Shown piece by piece: positions 30,373 through 32,597 of a stretch of 32,597 bases of DNA. The stretch comes from Planctomycetota bacterium. GTDB lineage: Bacteria; Planctomycetota; PUPC01; JABMSA01; JAUWKK01. The notes under the pieces are model-generated. The model made no database searches. It had not been told where the DNA came from and saw only the letters and a program-made list of their open reading frames with translations. Numbering within the stretch: the first letter of the stretch is position 1; every line of letters begins with the position of its first letter. The translations under genes and the position numbers were made by a program. The stretch covers positions 1 to 32,597 of the forward strand of contig JAUWKK010000002.1 in assembly GCA_030614245.1 (NCBI GenBank), given 5' to 3'.

Positions 30373-30729
30373 ATGTCGGCCATCATCGTTTCAGCGTGTT
30401 TATTAGGCGTACCCTGCCGCTGGCATGGCCGCGCCGTCAGCCCGTCCAGCGTTTTGCGGAGATTCCGTCTGGCACATCCCGATATCCGGCTCATCGCCGT
30501 CTGCCCGGAAGAGATCGGCGGATTGCCGACGCCCAGGCCGCCGGTAAAGCGGCGACGCGGCCGTGTATTCGAGACCTGTGCCGAGAAGCCAAATCGGCGT
30601 GATGTTACCGGACGCGATGTCACTGATGCTTTCCGGGCGGGAGCCGCCGGCACGCTTGCTATTGCCCGCGAGAATGGCTGCCATGCCGCCATTCTTTGTA
30701 AGTGGAGCCCGTCTTGCGATCTAATATGA
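30373..30729 (+). CDS. TudS/DUF523-like (2-thiouracil desulfidase family), C-terminally truncated (118 aa)
   Basis: ATG 30373 has AGGA 9 bases upstream. The family signatures are clear: SACLLGVPCRWHG (7-19), VCPEEIGGLPTPRPP (43-57), RDVTGRDVTDAF, and WSPSC (111-115). Known TudS proteins use three Cys to hold a [4Fe-4S] cluster and desulfurate thiouracil; the three positions here are C9, C44 and C115. The protein ends three residues after the third Cys, about 30-40 short of the usual length. It is the only plus-strand gene and has its own promoter, so it looks like a moron. Its end overlaps by nine bases with the end of the broken ParB gene. Confidence 0.7.
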   Translation: MSAIIVSACLLGVPCRWHGRAVSPSSVLRRFRLAHPDIRLIAVCPEEIGGLPTPRPPVKRRRGRVFETCAEKPNRRDVTGRDVTDAFRAGAAGTLAIARENGCHAAILCKWSPSCDLI

Positions 30730-31159
30730 TTCTGCCCGCGGGATTGTCAAGCCGGAAGCCGGCACCTGGTCCTCGACTACCTCGCCGTATGCTTCACCCA
30801 GCAACTCGGTCAGTGCATCCTCATCGAACCCGAGCAGCTCGATGTCGAAGTCCAATTCCTGCAACTCGCCGATCTCCAGCTTCAGCAGCGCCTCATCCCA
30901 ACCCGCGTTCGCAGCCAGCTTGTTGTCCGAGATTATCACCGCACGCTGCCATCACCCGGCCGTGGCCCGCGATGATGCCCCCTTCCGGGTCAATCAACAC
31001 CGGGTTCGTCCAGCCGAATTCCCGGATGCTGGCGACGATCTGAGCCACCTGCTCTTCGCTATGTGTCCGGGCGTTCCCAGCGTAGGGTTCCAGCACGTCC
31101 ACCGAACGATATATCACGCTCAGCTTTTTGCCGGCGACTTTCTTTTTCCTTTTCGACAT
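30721..31159 (-). pseudogene. ParB-like protein with internal out-of-frame deletion
   Basis: From ATG 31159 the frame reads LSVIYRSVDVLEPYAGNART and GIIAGHGRVMAA, the first half of a ParB/Srx nuclease-type domain. At about 30945 it leaves frame. The next frame resumes RAVIISDNKLAANAGWDEAL, the normal second half, then ELLGEAYGEVVEDQ and stops at 30721. About 21 residues that normally join the halves are absent and the frame has shifted, so a deletion of roughly 60-70 bases not divisible by three is likely. The N-terminal part could still be made as a short protein. An assembly error is the main alternative. Confidence 0.7.
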
Positions 31160-32439
31160 ATCGGCTTCTGTCTCTTTGCCTTCTGTCCTGTCATCATCTG
31201 CCATCGGTCCACGATCACATCGCAATACCTCGGCTCGATCTCCATCCCATAGCAAACACGCCCGAGCTGCTCGGCGGCGATCAGCGTCGTGCCCGAGCCG
31301 AGGAAGGGGTCGTAGACGAGTTCGCCGGGCTTTGTGCTGTCGCCCATCTGCTCTGCTACCAACTCCATCGGCTTGATTGTTGGGTGCGCTTCGCTTTGCG
31401 TAGGGCGCTTGTATTCGAAGATGGTGTCGCGTGTCCTCTCCTTTGTGAAGTAGTGACCGGCACCCGGAGTCCAACCATAGAAGATCGGCTCGTGCCTGTA
31501 GTGATAGTCACTACGCCCCATCACGAAACTACTCTTCACCCATATCAATGAACGACGCCATATCTTCAAGTCGATGAGCACGGCACCAAAGACGTTATGT
31601 AGCGGCCCCGGCGGGGCCGCTACATACCACGCGGCTCCCTTCTCGCAGACCGCCACTGCAAGCGTGAACGCATTGGTCAGCAACGATTGCAGACCAACCT
31701 CGTCCAGGTTGTCTCCGGCGACCTCCATTCCGCCCATTCGCTTTCGTTCGGCGGGGCTGTATTGATGGCTGAACCCATCAACATACCCAACTCCGTACGG
31801 CGGATCAGTCCAAACCAATCGAGCCTTCTCGCCCGCCATTAGCATCGCAACGTCTTCCTTCTTCGTGCTGTCTCCGCACATCACGCGGTGCGGTCCCATC
31901 GTAATCAGATCGCCGGTTTTCGTCCTGGCCTTCTTCGGGGGCTGTGGCACCGCGTCCTCTTCCACCTCCGGCTCATCGACCGGGAAGTCCACCAGCAGCA
32001 GATCGAGGTTCAGTCGCTCGAATTGTTCCGGGTCGATATCCTGGAGGCCGTCCAGCAGCCCGGTCACGTCGATCGTGAAGTCGCCCGCGATGTGCGAATT
32101 GTTCGCCGTGAGGTTCGCCGCCTGCTCCGTCGCCAGGTCCCAGTCCACCACCCGCACATCGAACCGGTCACCCCCACACACCACATAGACTTTGCCTTGC
32201 CTCTTGTGGAACTTGCCCCCTGCCGCCTGCAACTGTGCCACGCGCTGATGCCCGCAGACCAGATTCCCGGTCTGAGAGTTCCAAACGATGCCGCTTATGT
32301 CCCCAAACTCGACCAGACTGTGGCGGAGGCCCTCCGCGGCTTCTTGTGTGATATCCCGCGGGTTGTAATGCGCGGGCCGCAAGTCGTCGAACGACCCCGG
32401 TATTTTGGGGTATGTTGTCATTTTTTTCCGCCGCGCCAT
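31120..32439 (-). CDS. ParB-domain/DNA methyltransferase fusion (439 aa)
   Basis: ATG 32439 has GGAGG 8 bases upstream. The N-terminal part (10-130) is a ParB-like domain with GHQRVAQL (63-70). The C-terminal part is a beta-class N6-adenine/N4-cytosine methyltransferase: DPPYGVGY (212-219) as motif IV, HPTIKP (352-357), and DPFLGSGTTL (377-386) as motif I. The IV-before-I order is characteristic of the beta class. Known: this fusion is common in phages of diverse hosts, used to modify phage DNA against restriction. No restriction partner is present. It overlaps the broken second ParB gene by 40 bases. Confidence 0.85.
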   Translation of the reverse strand: MARRKKMTTYPKIPGSFDDLRPAHYNPRDITQEAAEGLRHSLVEFGDISGIVWNSQTGNLVCGHQRVAQLQAAGGKFHKRQGKVYVVCGGDRFDVRVVDWDLATEQAANLTANNSHIAGDFTIDVTGLLDGLQDIDPEQFERLNLDLLLVDFPVDEPEVEEDAVPQPPKKARTKTGDLITMGPHRVMCGDSTKKEDVAMLMAGEKARLVWTDPPYGVGYVDGFSHQYSPAERKRMGGMEVAGDNLDEVGLQSLLTNAFTLAVAVCEKGAAWYVAAPPGPLHNVFGAVLIDLKIWRRSLIWVKSSFVMGRSDYHYRHEPIFYGWTPGAGHYFTKERTRDTIFEYKRPTQSEAHPTIKPMELVAEQMGDSTKPGELVYDPFLGSGTTLIAAEQLGRVCYGMEIEPRYCDVIVDRWQMMTGQKAKRQKPICRKGKRKSPAKS

Positions 32440-32503
32440 GCTTTGCGCCTCCGGGCCGTTTACATCCTAACTCTATGCTCTGGCCTGCTTTACGCATGAA
32501 TTC

Positions 32504-32519
32504 CTTATCATGCGATAAG
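32504..32519. promoter_or_regulatory. Palindrome in the 5' leader of the methyltransferase
   Basis: CTTATC and GATAAG flank a four-base centre, about 65 bases upstream of ATG 32439. TTGACG lies beside it on the minus strand, but no properly spaced -10 is clear. It may be an operator or a stem in the leader. The remaining bases to the contig end (32520-32597) show nothing more that I can name. Confidence 0.4.
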
Positions 32520-32597
32520 CGTCAAAAGCGTTTGGGATACAACATAGTCCTTTTTTTCGCCTTAGTGCGTAAAAATGCCGACATATGCGTCGCTGAC

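Noticed and set aside
32168-32497. 109-codon minus frame starting upstream of the methyltransferase
   Set aside because: It has an AAGGA before its ATG but runs through the methyltransferase N-terminus in a different frame with no sensible composition.

Overview
The window is most of the genome of a tailed double-stranded DNA bacteriophage (or prophage) with siphovirus-type morphology: lambda-like large terminase and portal, protease-scaffold, tape-measure gene behind a frameshifting tail chaperone, and no sheath gene. The DNA is GC-rich, and most genes have AGGAGG-type ribosome binding sites and overlapping stop/start codons (ATGA, TGATG, TAATG, GTGA), so the host is a bacterium. Its phylum cannot be read from the sequence. 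No integrase, endolysin or helicase was recognised. The left contig end runs open into a gene, so the genome is probably incomplete.

All recognised genes but one lie on the minus strand. In transcription order (right to left): a ParB-MTase methyltransferase and a broken second ParB gene (32.4-30.7 kb); one plus-strand TudS-like gene with its own promoter and operator-like inverted repeat (30.3-30.7 kb); packaging genes terS and terL (30.0-27.1 kb); small genes, an odd CAU tRNA and a terminator (27.1-25.9 kb); head genes (portal, protease with nested scaffold, decoration protein, capsid, connectors; 25.9-19.8 kb); tail genes (tube, chaperones, tape measure, distal tail, hub with collar domain; 19.8-9.9 kb); a glycosyltransferase-like gene and a membrane protein; then a strong terminator at 8.56 kb.

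A sigma70-type promoter at 8.43-8.45 kb (TTGACT, 17 bp, TATAAT) starts a second leftward operon of small, mostly unknown genes: an Xre-type regulator, several zinc-ribbon proteins, a free-standing RNA polymerase alpha-CTD-like protein, DUF2695, Lar-like and DUF4031 proteins, a PP-loop (PAPS-reductase-like) enzyme and, at the contig edge, an O-like replication initiator. The initiator gene contains repeated GGTGACA palindromes about 22 bp apart, the same arrangement as lambda ori inside gene O.

Non-coding or regulatory structure includes a 111-bp element present twice in 5' leaders with loop-confined or pairing-compatible differences, a 22-bp intergenic stem-loop seen three times, a 63-bp perfect tandem duplication that reads as a 46-residue repeat peptide, an A10 slippery run for -1 frameshifting, and a hairpin that covers the Shine-Dalgarno sequence downstream of the capsid gene.
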